From an uncultured Bacilli bacterium (GTDB lineage Bacteria; Bacillota_I; Bacilli_A; RF39; UBA660), in contig CAJUHO010000045.1 in the NCBI GenBank assembly GCA_910586195.1, forward strand, positions 1 through 7,718: a stretch of DNA of 7,718 nt, given 5' to 3'. The translations under genes and the position numbers were made by a program. Of the stretch, positions 1 through 5,760 are shown piece by piece (within the stretch, counting starts at the first letter, position 1; each line of letters begins with the position of its first letter). The notes beneath the pieces were generated by a model. It was not told the origin of the DNA. It did not search any database and worked only from the letters and a program-made list of their open reading frames with translations.

Positions 1-483
1 AATCAAAAAGCGGTATATTCTTTTTGAGTATACCACTTTGTCAACAGCCTGAAGTTTATAATATAAACTTTTTTCAAATACTAACCCAATAGAAGTATCA
101 TAAACTAATGTTGTACCATCTTTTAATGTTCTTTCTGCAAAACAATGATTAGCAAAATGTTCACTTCCATTTCCAGTTCTATATTCATCAATACATTGCG
201 GATTTAATCTTAAACTATCAATATCTGCATTAACAACCTGAAAATCGTCATCACCAAAGCCTAATGTTACTAGTGTTCCTCTATCATAGCAATAACCATT
301 GCTTAATTTTCCATGCAATAATAGTACAGATGCTGGGAGTCCACCATAGTAAATATGCCTTAAATTTTCTATTAATTTCTTATCATAAGCACCAATTAGT
401 CCATGTTTTACTCCATAATCAAATAATACATCACATCTTTTTTTATGTAATTTCCATTTCATTTCTTCTAATCTAGTTGTCAT
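1..483 (-). CDS. Partial hypothetical protein, possible Cys-His-Asp (transglutaminase-like) fold
   Basis: The frame opens with ATG at 483-481 and runs 161 codons to the left edge without a stop, so the C-terminus is missing. An AAGGGGG ribosome binding site (494-500) sits 10 nt upstream, with a promoter at 517-545. I do not recognise the family by name. The protein starts MTTRLEEMKWKLHKKRCDVL and has no signal peptide or membrane segment. Three spaced segments resemble the catalytic pattern of transglutaminase or papain-like folds: SNGYCYDRGTLVTLGF (Cys65), EHFANHCFAE (His113) and TTLVYDTSIG (Asp129), matching the usual Cys, then His before a strand, then Asp in a 'vDp/t' context. That reading is inference. 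The open frame and its signals are direct observation. It lies downstream of the van cluster on the same strand but has its own promoter, so it is probably a neighbour rather than a resistance gene. Confidence 0.8.
   Translation of the reverse strand, partial: MTTRLEEMKWKLHKKRCDVLFDYGVKHGLIGAYDKKLIENLRHIYYGGLPASVLLLHGKLSNGYCYDRGTLVTLGFGDDDFQVVNADIDSLRLNPQCIDEYRTGNGSEHFANHCFAERTLKDGTTLVYDTSIGLVFEKSLYYKLQAVDKVVYSKRIYRFLI
7..39 (-). other. Terminator-like hairpin inside the partial left-edge gene
   Basis: The arms AAAGCGGTATA (7-17) and TATACCACTTT (29-39) pair over 11 positions with one G-U wobble in the minus-strand RNA, around an 11-nt loop. On the minus strand the hairpin is followed by a short T-run (TTTTTGATT). 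It looks like an intrinsic terminator for leftward transcription, but the reading frame runs straight through it. The stop codon may lie just beyond the window edge with the hairpin overlapping the gene's 3' end. Confidence 0.35.
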
Positions 484-516
484 TTCCAAATATCCCCCTT
501 TTTTGAACTGGTATAT

Positions 517-545
517 ATACTATCATAAAAGGCGATTTCTTGCAA
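517..545 (-). promoter_or_regulatory. Probable promoter of the left-edge hypothetical gene
   Basis: On the minus strand a -35-like TTGCAA (545-540) is followed after 17 bp by TAGTAT (522-517). This is close to a housekeeping sigma-factor promoter. Initiation would fall near 510, giving a leader of roughly 27 nt that carries the AAGGGGG ribosome binding site at 500-494 before the ATG at 483. Upstream, two exact AAGTGAT copies (580-574 and 567-561 on the minus strand) start 13 bp apart and could be an operator, but this is weak. Confidence 0.5.
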
Positions 546-561
546 CTACACTAACACTTTA

Positions 562-918
562 TCACTTAAAATCATCACTTTTATCGTTATTTTTATTTTG
601 GATGGATTTTAAATTTATATTGTAATCTTCAAATAAATCAAATCATGAATTTTATTATTGTGAGTCATTTAGTATATACTGTATTAGTTAAATCTATTGT
701 TATTATATTTCCATCGATTATTTCTGGTACAGTATTACAAAAACTACATACAAATTCTATTTTTTCTTTCATTCATGATCAATTTTCAATTTTTCCTTTA
801 TAATATTTACCATTTAAAACTTTCATTTCTTTCTTAAACACTAAAAAAGTACCAACTTCCTTTTTCCACTATCAATTCTATGTATAATTGCATCTCCTTT
901 AATTCTTTTGATTTTAAT
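562..918 (-). pseudogene. Region without an intact gene; frameshifted remnants of small minus-strand genes
   Basis: The interval between vanT and the left-edge gene has no convincing intact gene, but several minus-strand fragments read like protein in different frames. Frame 918-841 gives a segment containing KGDAIIHRIDSGKRKLVLF, then a stop. Frame 850-779 continues plausibly with FKKEMKVLNGKYYKGKIEN. An ATG frame at 772-665 (35 codons) gives MKEKIEFVCSFC followed by an acidic, hydrophobic stretch ending VYTK. Frame 642-562 then gives DLFEDYNINLKSIQ and a Lys/Asn/Asp-rich tail. The frames hand over almost exactly where the previous one stops, as expected for one or two small genes damaged by single-base indels. 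The CSFC pair suggests a small zinc-ribbon-like protein. No fragment has a well-placed ribosome binding site. Chance open frames in AT-rich DNA cannot be excluded. Confidence 0.3.
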
Positions 919-924
919 TTAAAA

Positions 925-2052
925 TTATATTACAACTCTTTTCAATCTACTTCCTAACCTGCATAACAACTCATTTGAAATTGTATTTGCTTTATTAGAA
1001 ACTTCTTCAGCAGATATTTTTTTATCTTTTCCAATTAATGTTACAATATCTCCAATTTTTATATTTTTAAAATTAGTTATATCTATAATCATTTGATCCA
1101 TACAAATTCTTCCTATTATTTTTGCATATCTTCCCTTTATACTAACAATCATATTTTTATTTGATAAATTTCTTGGAATTCCATCTGCATAACCTATTCC
1201 CAATGTAGCTATTCTTCGTTTTTCTTTTGCAATATATGTTCTTCCATAACTAACACTATCATCAGTTTCTATTTCTCTTATACTTGTAATTCTTGCTTTA
1301 ACTGATAAGACAGGTTTTAAATTTAGATTATTTAGTATGTATGAATCTTTAGAACTATTTATTCCATACATAAGAATTCCCATTCTTACATAATTATAAT
1401 TTAGTCCAACATAATTTATTGTTCCATAACTACTTTGTAAATGTAATGCTCCAGTATTATAGCCTTTTTTTTCTAATATTCTTATACATTCATTAAATCT
1501 TTTAATTTGCATTTTTGAAAATTTTATATCTTCTATCTTTTCAGAATCTGCAATGCACAAATGACTAAAGGTACCTAGAATATTTAATCTGTTATTTTCA
1601 TAAATTTTAAATAGTTTATTAAAATCATCATACCTTTCACCAATACGATTCATTCCAGTATTAATTTTAATATGACATTTTAATTTACCTTCTAATTGTA
1701 ATTCTTTTATTTTTTCAGAATAGTTATAATCTACTATTGTTTGAATTAAATCATACTCGATAACATAATTTAGATCTGAAAAATTTGTAAATCCTAATAT
1801 TAAAATATTTCCTCTTATATTATTTTTGCGTAAGTTTATTCCTTCCTCCAATGTAGCAACTGCAAAAGTATTTATACCAATTTCATTTAATTTTTTAGAT
1901 ACCTCAATCATACCATGTCCATAAGCATCTGCTTTTACTACTGCCATTATTTCAGTTTTAGATGAAATTATTTTTTTTATTTCATTTATATTATGTTCTA
2001 AATTATTTAAGTTTATTTCAATCCATGCTCTGTTCTTTAATTTTTCTTTCAT
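925..2052 (-). CDS. vanT: VanT racemase half: PLP-dependent serine/alanine racemase
   Basis: This is a fold-III PLP racemase of 375 aa, the length of a free alanine racemase, and matches the C-terminal cytoplasmic half of VanT. It would convert L-Ser to D-Ser (and probably L-Ala to D-Ala) for the VanG ligase. Visible motifs are AVVKADAYGHG with PLP-binding Lys40, NTGMNRIG with Arg136, VSYGRTY with the second catalytic base Tyr269, GIGYADG (286-292), GRICMDQM (314-321) and the C-terminal LLCRLGSRL. The opening NRAWIEINLNNLEHN matches the point where VanT proteins pass from membrane half to racemase half. The ATG at 2052 has an ideally spaced AAAGGAAG (2069-2062), yet it lies 35 nt inside the end of the membrane-half gene in another frame. 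It may therefore be a reinitiating separate gene or the product of a frameshift in a fused vanT. No terminator follows it. Confidence 0.92.
   Translation of the reverse strand: MKEKLKNRAWIEINLNNLEHNINEIKKIISSKTEIMAVVKADAYGHGMIEVSKKLNEIGINTFAVATLEEGINLRKNNIRGNILILGFTNFSDLNYVIEYDLIQTIVDYNYSEKIKELQLEGKLKCHIKINTGMNRIGERYDDFNKLFKIYENNRLNILGTFSHLCIADSEKIEDIKFSKMQIKRFNECIRILEKKGYNTGALHLQSSYGTINYVGLNYNYVRMGILMYGINSSKDSYILNNLNLKPVLSVKARITSIREIETDDSVSYGRTYIAKEKRRIATLGIGYADGIPRNLSNKNMIVSIKGRYAKIIGRICMDQMIIDITNFKNIKIGDIVTLIGKDKKISAEEVSNKANTISNELLCRLGSRLKRVVI
2018..2052 (-). other. vanT: 35-bp overlap joining the two halves of vanT; possible frameshift at an A5 run
   Basis: The membrane-half frame ends here as ERKIKEQSMD and stop, while the racemase frame opens as MKEKLKNRAWIEI. 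Removing one A from the minus-strand run of five (plus-strand TTTTT at 2041-2045) would fuse the frames as NERKLKNRAWIEI. The resulting protein would be about 701 aa, close to the roughly 700 aa of single-chain VanT. Moving between frames needs a +1 shift, so a standard -1 slippery site would not restore the fusion. The overlap could be a mutation, a real gene fission or a homopolymer sequencing error. Confidence 0.75.
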
Positions 2053-3031
2053 TAATTACTACTTCCTTTATTCTTTCTATTAAAATACTAAAAATCAATG
2101 TTCCTAAACATACAGTGATATAAAGAATTAAATTATTTTTTATAAATATTTTTTCTAATCCTATAATTCCTGCCATAAATCTAACTGCCACAATACATAA
2201 TGGATGAAAAATATAAATACTTGTTGCTATGTTTCTTATTTTTTTATCGGATGATTCACTTTTCTCTATTAAATAGTTAAATAAATAATACATGAGTGGT
2301 ATTAAAAATATATACATACTGTCATGTCTTTGATAGTTTAAATGATGTAGAATCATTCCTTCTAAAGTCATACAAATAAATAAAATCAAACTAAAATATA
2401 AATTAAGTGTATGCTTGCTTTTACTAATTTTTGCCATATATCCCATACATAGGAATATAGGAACTAAAAATAATCCATTTCTTGTATAATCACAAATTTT
2501 AAAAATAGCATTATAAACATTTATTACTATCCCATTCATTGCTGTTATTCCATAATAACTATCGCCAAATAATCCTATTAAATATAGAAAAATTGCTATT
2601 AAAAATGTTTTTTTAACCCCCATTTTTTTAATTAAATAATATGTAATCCATAATCCAAGAATAAGTGCGGGAAAATACCATAAATGATATAGAGTTCCAT
2701 TAATAAGAATATCTTTTATAATTTGTATGAAATCTATATTAGAAAAGTTTCCCATATAGATATTTATCGGTATATATAAAATTATACAAAACAGGTACAT
2801 TTTAAGTGTTTTTTTTGTATAATCTTTAAGTTTCTCTACATTATCTAATGATTTATCCAATACATAGTAACCTGTTATCATTAGGAATAATGGTACAGCA
2901 ATTCTCCCTAATATTCTCGTGATAAAAAAATTAAATTCTGGACTAATTTCAGCAAAAGGAGATATATGAATAGCTACTATTAAAAATGATACTATAAATC
3001 GCCAGACATCTATATTTATCTTTTTACTCAT
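2018..3031 (-). CDS. vanT: VanT membrane half: acyltransferase-3 family integral membrane protein
   Basis: This 337-aa protein is highly hydrophobic with about ten predicted membrane segments. It matches the N-terminal membrane half of VanT, which belongs to the acyltransferase-3 family and is linked in studied VanT proteins to L-serine uptake or delivery. Recognisable points are the opening KKINIDVWRFIVSFLIVAIH with His22, VPLFLMITGYYV (46-57), the VanT-like NGTLYHLWYFPALI (111-124), DYTRNGLF (181-188) and SIYIFHPLCIV (271-281). The ATG at 3031 overlaps the end of vanXY by 8 nt (ATGAGTAA), indicating coupled translation within the operon. In canonical VanT the chain would continue into the racemase. 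Here it stops at TGA (2020-2018), 35 nt after the racemase start codon begins. Confidence 0.88.
   Translation of the reverse strand: MSKKINIDVWRFIVSFLIVAIHISPFAEISPEFNFFITRILGRIAVPLFLMITGYYVLDKSLDNVEKLKDYTKKTLKMYLFCIILYIPINIYMGNFSNIDFIQIIKDILINGTLYHLWYFPALILGLWITYYLIKKMGVKKTFLIAIFLYLIGLFGDSYYGITAMNGIVINVYNAIFKICDYTRNGLFLVPIFLCMGYMAKISKSKHTLNLYFSLILFICMTLEGMILHHLNYQRHDSMYIFLIPLMYYLFNYLIEKSESSDKKIRNIATSIYIFHPLCIVAVRFMAGIIGLEKIFIKNNLILYITVCLGTLIFSILIERIKEVVINERKIKEQSMD
2062..2069 (-). promoter_or_regulatory. Ribosome binding site for the separate racemase gene
   Basis: AAAGGAAG lies 9 nt before the ATG at 2052, inside the codons for Ile-Lys-Glu-Val of the membrane-half gene. It is a strong, well-spaced Shine-Dalgarno match and supports independent or coupled translation of the racemase half, which matters because the two halves are in different frames. 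Confidence 0.6.
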
Positions 3032-3761
3032 TATTTTTTTTCTCTATTGTTAGTATAAATCCATCAATATTGTTTCCAGATATATCAAAATCTCTATTTA
3101 ACTCTATACAACAAATTTCTTTATTGTATGGAATATAAAAGATTTCATATCCATCATATTTTAAAGATTTATTAGGATAAGTAAACTGTTTTAAATAGTC
3201 CACATATTCTTCTAAACAAAAATTCATATTTGTTATTATCTGTGAATGTGGGTAGCTCACATAACGAAAATGCCATTCTTCTTTTGATATTTTTGTAATA
3301 CTCTTTTTTTCATCTTTATATCTTTCAATAAAGCCAAATTTAGGAGCAATATTTCTAAATTCTTGACAAATTCCATGATAGGGAAAACTCGGGCAAATAA
3401 AGTCTATATACCCTTCATTTAAAGCTAAATCTATCGCAAGACCTGTTTGATGTTCTGAAGCATTGGGTAAGGCAACAAATTTTTTTGTAAAATCCTCTCC
3501 GTTTTCTTTTAAAGATGAAGCATAAATATCAATCTGCTCTTTTAATGTTCTATAACCACTTACTGGAACAATTTGCTGTTTTGCTTCTATTTCTTCTAAG
3601 GCTAAATGTAACCTCTCGTTTGCTTTTTTTTCTAACTTTATATCTATAAATTCATTATCAAAAGAAACTAAATCTATTGTTTCATGTTTTAACATATTGT
3701 CTGGATTAATAAGGATAAGATGTCCTTTGCCAATATTTTCTTTTTTTAACTCAACTCTCAT
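3024..3761 (-). CDS. vanXY: VanXY bifunctional D,D-dipeptidase/D,D-carboxypeptidase
   Basis: This 245-aa zinc peptidase of the VanY/VanX (M15) family is close to the size of VanXY from VanG and VanC clusters. It should hydrolyse D-Ala-D-Ala and trim the terminal D-Ala from UDP-MurNAc-pentapeptide[D-Ala], sparing D-Ala-D-Ser. The signature blocks are complete: VPVSGYRTLKEQ (66-76), SEHQTGLAIDL (102-112) with zinc ligands His104 and Asp111, and EEWHFRYV (161-168) with catalytic Glu161 and zinc ligand His164. The C-terminal ISGNNIDGFILTIEKK is typical of the VanXY group. No signal peptide or membrane anchor is visible, so it is cytoplasmic, as VanXY should be and unlike VanY. Its ATG overlaps the vanG stop as ATGA and its ribosome binding site is weak, so translation is probably coupled to vanG. 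Confidence 0.94.
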   Translation of the reverse strand: MRVELKKENIGKGHLILINPDNMLKHETIDLVSFDNEFIDIKLEKKANERLHLALEEIEAKQQIVPVSGYRTLKEQIDIYASSLKENGEDFTKKFVALPNASEHQTGLAIDLALNEGYIDFICPSFPYHGICQEFRNIAPKFGFIERYKDEKKSITKISKEEWHFRYVSYPHSQIITNMNFCLEEYVDYLKQFTYPNKSLKYDGYEIFYIPYNKEICCIELNRDFDISGNNIDGFILTIEKKNNE

Positions 3762-4798
3762 CTTTCTAACCCCAATTCAATTAAACGATCTATTACTTCT
3801 TCAAAAGTTATTCCGATTTCTTTTAACATACTTGGGTATCTTGAATGAGAGGTGCATCCTGGTATGGTATTTACCTCATTAAAAACTATCTTCTTATCTT
3901 TTGTATAAAACATATCTACTCTAGCGAATCCAGAACAACCTAGTGTTTTATAAATTTCAAGTGCAGTTTCTTTTATTTTATTTCTTTCTTCTTTGCTAAT
4001 TCTTGCAGGCAAATGTATTTTGCTTGTTTTTAAATTATATTTTTCAAAATAGTCAAAGAAACCATCTTCTAGTTCTATTTCATCCACCTCACCTATGATT
4101 AAATCATTATTTCCAAGCACAGCACATCCTACTTCAAAACCATCTATATTCTCTTCAATTATTATTTTGTCATCATATTGAAATGCTTTACTTATGGCTT
4201 GCTTTAAATCTTTTATAGATGAGATTTTTGTAATTCCAAATGATGAGCCAGCCTTTAGAGGTTTTACAAACAATGGATAGTTTAAAAGAGCTATTTTATT
4301 TTCTATTTTTTTATAATCATCATTTTTATCAAACAAGTATGATATGGGTGATAATAATCCACTGGATGAAACAAGCTCATGAGCAAGATACTTGTCCATA
4401 CATATTGCTGATGATGTCATATCACAACCTACATATTTTATTCCAGCAAGTTCTAATAGTCCTTGTAGTCTTCCATCTTCACCATTTTTTCCATGTAATA
4501 CGGGAAAAACTATATCTAAACTGATAATTTCATTTGTTTCTAATACTATAATTCCTCGATCACTTCTATTTGTAGAAATGATTATTCTCTTACAGGTTTC
4601 ACTTTCTAGCCATTCATCTTTTTCAATTTTATCTATATCACCATTATATAAATAATAATCTCCATTTTTTGTTATTCCAATCATCATTACATCATACTTA
4701 TTTTTATTGATATTTCTAATTACTGAAGTTGCTGATACAAGTGAAACCTCATATTCACTTGAACAGCCTCCAAATATGATTGCTACTTTCTTTTTCAT
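3758..4798 (-). CDS. vanG: D-alanine:D-serine ligase, VanG type
   Basis: This 346-aa ATP-grasp ligase would form D-Ala-D-Ser in place of D-Ala-D-Ala. Features in order are IIFGGCSSEYEVSLVSA (7-23), FPVLHGKNGEDGRLQG (98-113), YPLFVKPLKAGSSFGI (174-189) for ATP binding, the omega-loop segment FEKYNLKTSKIHLPARI (251-267), GCSGFARVDMFY (287-298) and VFNEVNTIPGCTSHSRYPSM (305-324). The EKYxLKTSxIHxPARI loop and the HSRYP ending separate it from housekeeping Ddl and match what I recall of VanG. The vanXY and vanT neighbours make D-Ser, not D-lactate, the expected second substrate. The ATG lies 4 nt after the vanW stop, with AAAGGAG (4815-4809) 10 nt upstream. Length and all catalytic blocks look intact. 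Confidence 0.95.
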   Translation of the reverse strand: MKKKVAIIFGGCSSEYEVSLVSATSVIRNINKNKYDVMMIGITKNGDYYLYNGDIDKIEKDEWLESETCKRIIISTNRSDRGIIVLETNEIISLDIVFPVLHGKNGEDGRLQGLLELAGIKYVGCDMTSSAICMDKYLAHELVSSSGLLSPISYLFDKNDDYKKIENKIALLNYPLFVKPLKAGSSFGITKISSIKDLKQAISKAFQYDDKIIIEENIDGFEVGCAVLGNNDLIIGEVDEIELEDGFFDYFEKYNLKTSKIHLPARISKEERNKIKETALEIYKTLGCSGFARVDMFYTKDKKIVFNEVNTIPGCTSHSRYPSMLKEIGITFEEVIDRLIELGLER

Positions 4799-4802
4799 AA
4801 AA

Positions 4803-5621
4803 TTACATCTCCTTTACTTCTATATCTTTTGAAAGTTCATATTCAATTAAAACTTTTTCATCATATAATTTTTCTTTTTTTGTTTCTTCATTCGTATTTT
4901 TATTTATTTCTAATCTCGTAACAGCTATACATTCATATATTTTTTCATTTTCCTTTATATATTTAAAATCTTCATTAATTATTTTATAGTTCACATTAGA
5001 CTCTTTATCAGATAAAATTCGACCATACATAAATTCATCATCAAATGAAATATCTATTTGATATGTATTATTAGTCTCATTTTTTACTCTTAAATCTAAC
5101 CACCCACTATGTATTGTGGCATCTATCCCTTGAATAGAAGATTTATCTGGATTTGGAAAAGATTTAACTTGATGCCCATGTCTTTCTGTTATAGTAAGTG
5201 GACTCATCAAAAATATATAATGCAAGAGATTACTTAAATGACATAATCCTCCACCTTTCTTTGCTACTATCTTTCCATCAACTAACACTAGACCTTCTTT
5301 ATATTCCCCATATTTTTTGCTATTTTTAGATAAATAACAAAATGAAAATGTTTCACCTGGATATATCAAAATATGGTTCATAGTCTTACTTGCTATTTTC
5401 AAATTATCTACTTTATTCTTTTGAAAAATAATATCATATCCACTATTTTCATTTATCATCAATGTCTTTGTATTACATATCTCATATTTTAATTTTTCTC
5501 CAAAAATTTTAGAATACTTATTTCCATCAATTTTCATTCCTATTCTATAAAACAAATTTCTTTGCCATATACGAAGTGGTAATAAAAATGGAAATATTTG
5601 AGTTAATCTTTTTCTTGCCAT
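4803..5621 (-). CDS. vanW: VanW accessory protein, function unknown
   Basis: This 272-aa protein matches VanW, found in vanB and vanG clusters. Its biochemical role is not established. The family start RKRLTQIFPFLLPLR is present, followed by TLMINENSGYDI (53-64), the Gly-rich KKGGGLCHLSNLLHY (121-135) with Cys127, PLTITERHGHQVKSFPNP (141-158), GIDATIHSGWLDLRVKN (165-181) and TYQIDISFDDE (186-196). These are the recognised blocks of the VanW domain. No clear signal peptide is seen, although the N-terminus is basic and partly hydrophobic. It is the first gene of the resistance operon proper. The ATG at 5621 has GAAAGGG (5637-5631) 9 nt upstream, and the regulated promoter lies at 5693-5721. Two ATGs just upstream are out of frame and too close to the ribosome binding site. 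In the classical vanB and vanG operons vanY precedes vanW; here it is absent. Confidence 0.92.
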   Translation of the reverse strand: MARKRLTQIFPFLLPLRIWQRNLFYRIGMKIDGNKYSKIFGEKLKYEICNTKTLMINENSGYDIIFQKNKVDNLKIASKTMNHILIYPGETFSFCYLSKNSKKYGEYKEGLVLVDGKIVAKKGGGLCHLSNLLHYIFLMSPLTITERHGHQVKSFPNPDKSSIQGIDATIHSGWLDLRVKNETNNTYQIDISFDDEFMYGRILSDKESNVNYKIINEDFKYIKENEKIYECIAVTRLEINKNTNEETKKEKLYDEKVLIEYELSKDIEVKEM

Positions 5622-5659
5622 ATCATCATTCCCTTTCTAATTAGTCATTAGATTCTAAC

Positions 5660-5718
5660 AAAAAAACAATCATTAAAATCTAGTACAAATAAATTATACT
5701 GATTTATAAATGATTGTT
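5660..5718 (-). terminator. Hairpin plus T-run after vanS, with the vanW promoter in its loop
   Basis: On the minus strand AACAATCATT (5718-5709) pairs perfectly with AATGATTGTT (5674-5665), which runs into a stretch of T to 5660. Pairing extends outward as AAAG/TTTT with a wobble, and AAATC/GATTT can pair further in. The form is that of an intrinsic terminator with a long loop for transcripts coming out of vanRS. The vanW -10 (5698-5693) sits in the loop, and RNA starting there would lack the first arm. The stem is AT-rich, so efficiency may be modest. Confidence 0.5.
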
Positions 5719-5721
5719 CTT
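5693..5721 (-). promoter_or_regulatory. Promoter of the vanW-G-XY-T operon
   Basis: A perfect TATAAT (5698-5693 on the minus strand) is preceded after 17 bp by AAGAAC (5721-5716), a poor match to the -35 consensus. A good -10 with a poor -35 covered by upstream repeats suggests activator dependence. Transcription would start near 5686, giving about a 65-nt leader before vanW. Confidence 0.6.
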
Positions 5722-5760
5722 TAATTTCATCTTAAATAAATCTTAAATTCTTCTTAAATT
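5717..5760 (-). repeat. 11-bp-period tandem repeats, probable VanR operator
   Basis: On the minus strand TTTAAGA occurs exactly at 5758-5752, 5747-5741 and 5736-5730, each 11 bp from the next. A degenerate ATTAAAG at 5725-5719 lies in phase and overlaps the -35 region. Head-to-tail half-sites once per helical turn next to a poor -35 are the usual arrangement for OmpR/PhoB-family activators. VanR, encoded just upstream, is the obvious candidate. The repeats are seen directly; the protein partner is inferred. Confidence 0.6.

Noticed and set aside
264..476. Plus-strand open frame opposite the left-edge gene
   Set aside because: It is the complement of a convincing minus-strand coding frame, has no ribosome binding site, and its composition (His/Leu/Ile-rich) is typical of an antisense shadow.
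834..893. Minus-strand ATG frame of 19 codons (MQLYIELIVEKG...) just after vanT
   Set aside because: Its apparent ribosome binding site AAAGGAG touches the ATG with no spacer, and another frame of the same stretch reads more like protein.
2018..2052. Programmed -1 ribosomal frameshifting to make full-length VanT
   Set aside because: Moving from the membrane frame to the racemase frame needs +1 (or -2), so a standard -1 slippery site would not work. A plain indel or separate initiation is simpler.
3697..3882. Plus-strand open frame across the vanXY/vanG junction
   Set aside because: It lies antisense to two complete, recognisable genes and has no supporting motif or ribosome binding site.
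4240..4655. Two plus-strand open frames inside vanG
   Set aside because: Both are shadows of the ATP-grasp ligase; the minus strand carries all catalytic motifs here.
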